From positions 1-31,468 of the IMG/VR virus record IMGVR_UViG_3300021197_001518: a DNA stretch of 31,468 nt; one strand, 5' to 3'. The translations under genes were made by a program, and so were the position numbers. How positions within the stretch are numbered: the first letter of the stretch is position 1; the number at the start of each line of letters is the position of its first letter. This stretch comes from a virus. The notes below the pieces were generated by a model. The model was not told where the DNA came from. It searched no databases and saw only the letters and a list, made by a program, of their open reading frames with translations. Below, piece after piece: positions 30,872 to 31,468 of this stretch.

Positions 30872-31468
30872 TTGAAGTTAGACAAACATACATATCAGTA
30901 TGACACCATTGTAATTGGAGGTGGTCTAAATGCTAAAATCTATGCTTATTATAATAAGTGTCCTTGTATTTGTGGAAACTATGCTTCTCCCTTTAGGTTT
31001 GATATGTTGCAGGAAGAAGTGGTGCAAGGACTGCCGGGACAAAACAAAAACTCTCTTCAGAGCTGGGAAACACTAAATTTTATTCTTAGCTTGTCGGGCC
31101 AGCTCCCTATGGGAGATAAGGCAACGAGCCTAAATATAAGAGATAATGTTATTAAATCAACCACCAAAGACTCTAGGCTCGCAAAATTCGAGTTTAACAA
31201 ATTGGTTGTGTTTGATGATACAAATGTGTACGGTCTACCTTTAATAAAGGAAAAGAAAATTGGAAAATCACGAGTTCTGGACTGGTTTAATGTGCGCTCT
31301 GGCATGGAGCATGAGTATGATTTGCTTGAGACCCAAGATGGATTCATCAGAAAAGTTATCTTTTACCCCTCCGACAGATTTGGAAATCAAGCGTCAGGAA
31401 GAGTTAGAAAAGATCTTGTTGCGGTATCATTTTTAGAAGAAGATCAAGTAAAAGACTTTGAGTATTCT
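30872..31468 (+). CDS. Rossmann-like protein, 3' partial
   Basis: The frame is open from TTG 30872 (ribosome site GAGGG at 30864-30868) to the window edge, 199 codons so far. The start reads 'YQYDTIVIGGGLNAKIYAYY', a strand-glycine loop-helix like the dinucleotide-binding opening of FAD or NAD proteins. It is followed at once by 'NKCPCICGNYAS', an unusual cysteine cluster. The rest is mixed strand/helix and acidic toward the edge. The usual GxGxxG is GGGLNA, so cofactor binding is uncertain. It could be a flavin enzyme of nucleotide or redox metabolism, given the RNR two genes upstream, or a non-enzymatic Rossmann fold. Confidence 0.6.
   Translation, partial: MKLDKHTYQYDTIVIGGGLNAKIYAYYNKCPCICGNYASPFRFDMLQEEVVQGLPGQNKNSLQSWETLNFILSLSGQLPMGDKATSLNIRDNVIKSTTKDSRLAKFEFNKLVVFDDTNVYGLPLIKEKKIGKSRVLDWFNVRSGMEHEYDLLETQDGFIRKVIFYPSDRFGNQASGRVRKDLVAVSFLEEDQVKDFEYS

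Noticed and set aside
1-31468. tRNA genes, integrase, transposase or attachment sites
   Set aside because: I looked for cloverleaf TPsiC-like stretches, tyrosine/serine recombinase motifs and flanking duplications and found none apart from the terminator repeat.

Overview
The window is a contiguous, entirely plus-strand block of a tailed-phage genome with a contractile (myovirus-type) tail. The left two thirds encode virion parts: host-contact fibres, tail sheath, tail tube, tail-assembly chaperone, tape measure, LysM/gp53-like baseplate protein and hub. The right third encodes T4-like replication and nucleotide metabolism: family A DNA polymerase, gp32-like ssDNA-binding protein, UvsX/RecA, FEN-type 5' nuclease, DnaB-type helicase and a cobalamin-dependent ribonucleotide reductase. 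Base composition is moderately AT-rich. The mix of LamG and 'YGDGW' adhesin modules with a class II reductase suggests a marine bacterial host, but the host cannot be named from sequence alone. No tRNA, rRNA, CRISPR, integrase or transposase was seen.

Layout. 1-4020: 3' end of a giant multi-domain adhesin. 4140-6497: alanine-rich repeat fibre. 6605-6973: small unknown. 7049-10500: sheath then tube. 10520-11564: T4_baseplate-family protein followed by an ORF with no start codon in the +1/-2 frame, which looks like a frameshift-extended tail-assembly chaperone. 11614-12345: second tube-like protein. 12349-14997: small unknown and tape measure. 14998-20315: gpU-like, LysM-like, hub and one unknown protein. 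20323-22335: minimal family A polymerase joined without a gap to a divergent tubulin/FtsZ-like protein. 22434-25161: gp32, SlyD-like FKBP, a two-helix membrane protein and UvsX. 25170-28174: J-domain protein, 5' nuclease, helicase. 28174-31468: class II RNR, GroES-like protein, small ORF and a truncated Rossmann-like ORF.

Control. Genes are tightly packed and often overlap by 1 nt (TAATG). Near-perfect host sigma-70 promoters (TTGACA, 16-17 nt, TATAAT-like, usually with TGn) cluster in the replication half at 20254, 21596, 22133 and 26758. One more perfect match lies inside the tail tube gene. Terminator hairpins follow the repeat fibre and gp32, and a near-copy of the gp32 terminator follows the FKBP gene.

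Most interesting points: (1) the tubulin/FtsZ-like protein beside the polymerase; (2) the probable +1/-2 frameshift chaperone; (3) the FKBP gene bracketed by a duplicated terminator, like a swappable cassette; (4) three host-type folding factors (FKBP, J-domain, GroES-like) spread through the replication block; (5) perfect host promoters buried in coding sequence.
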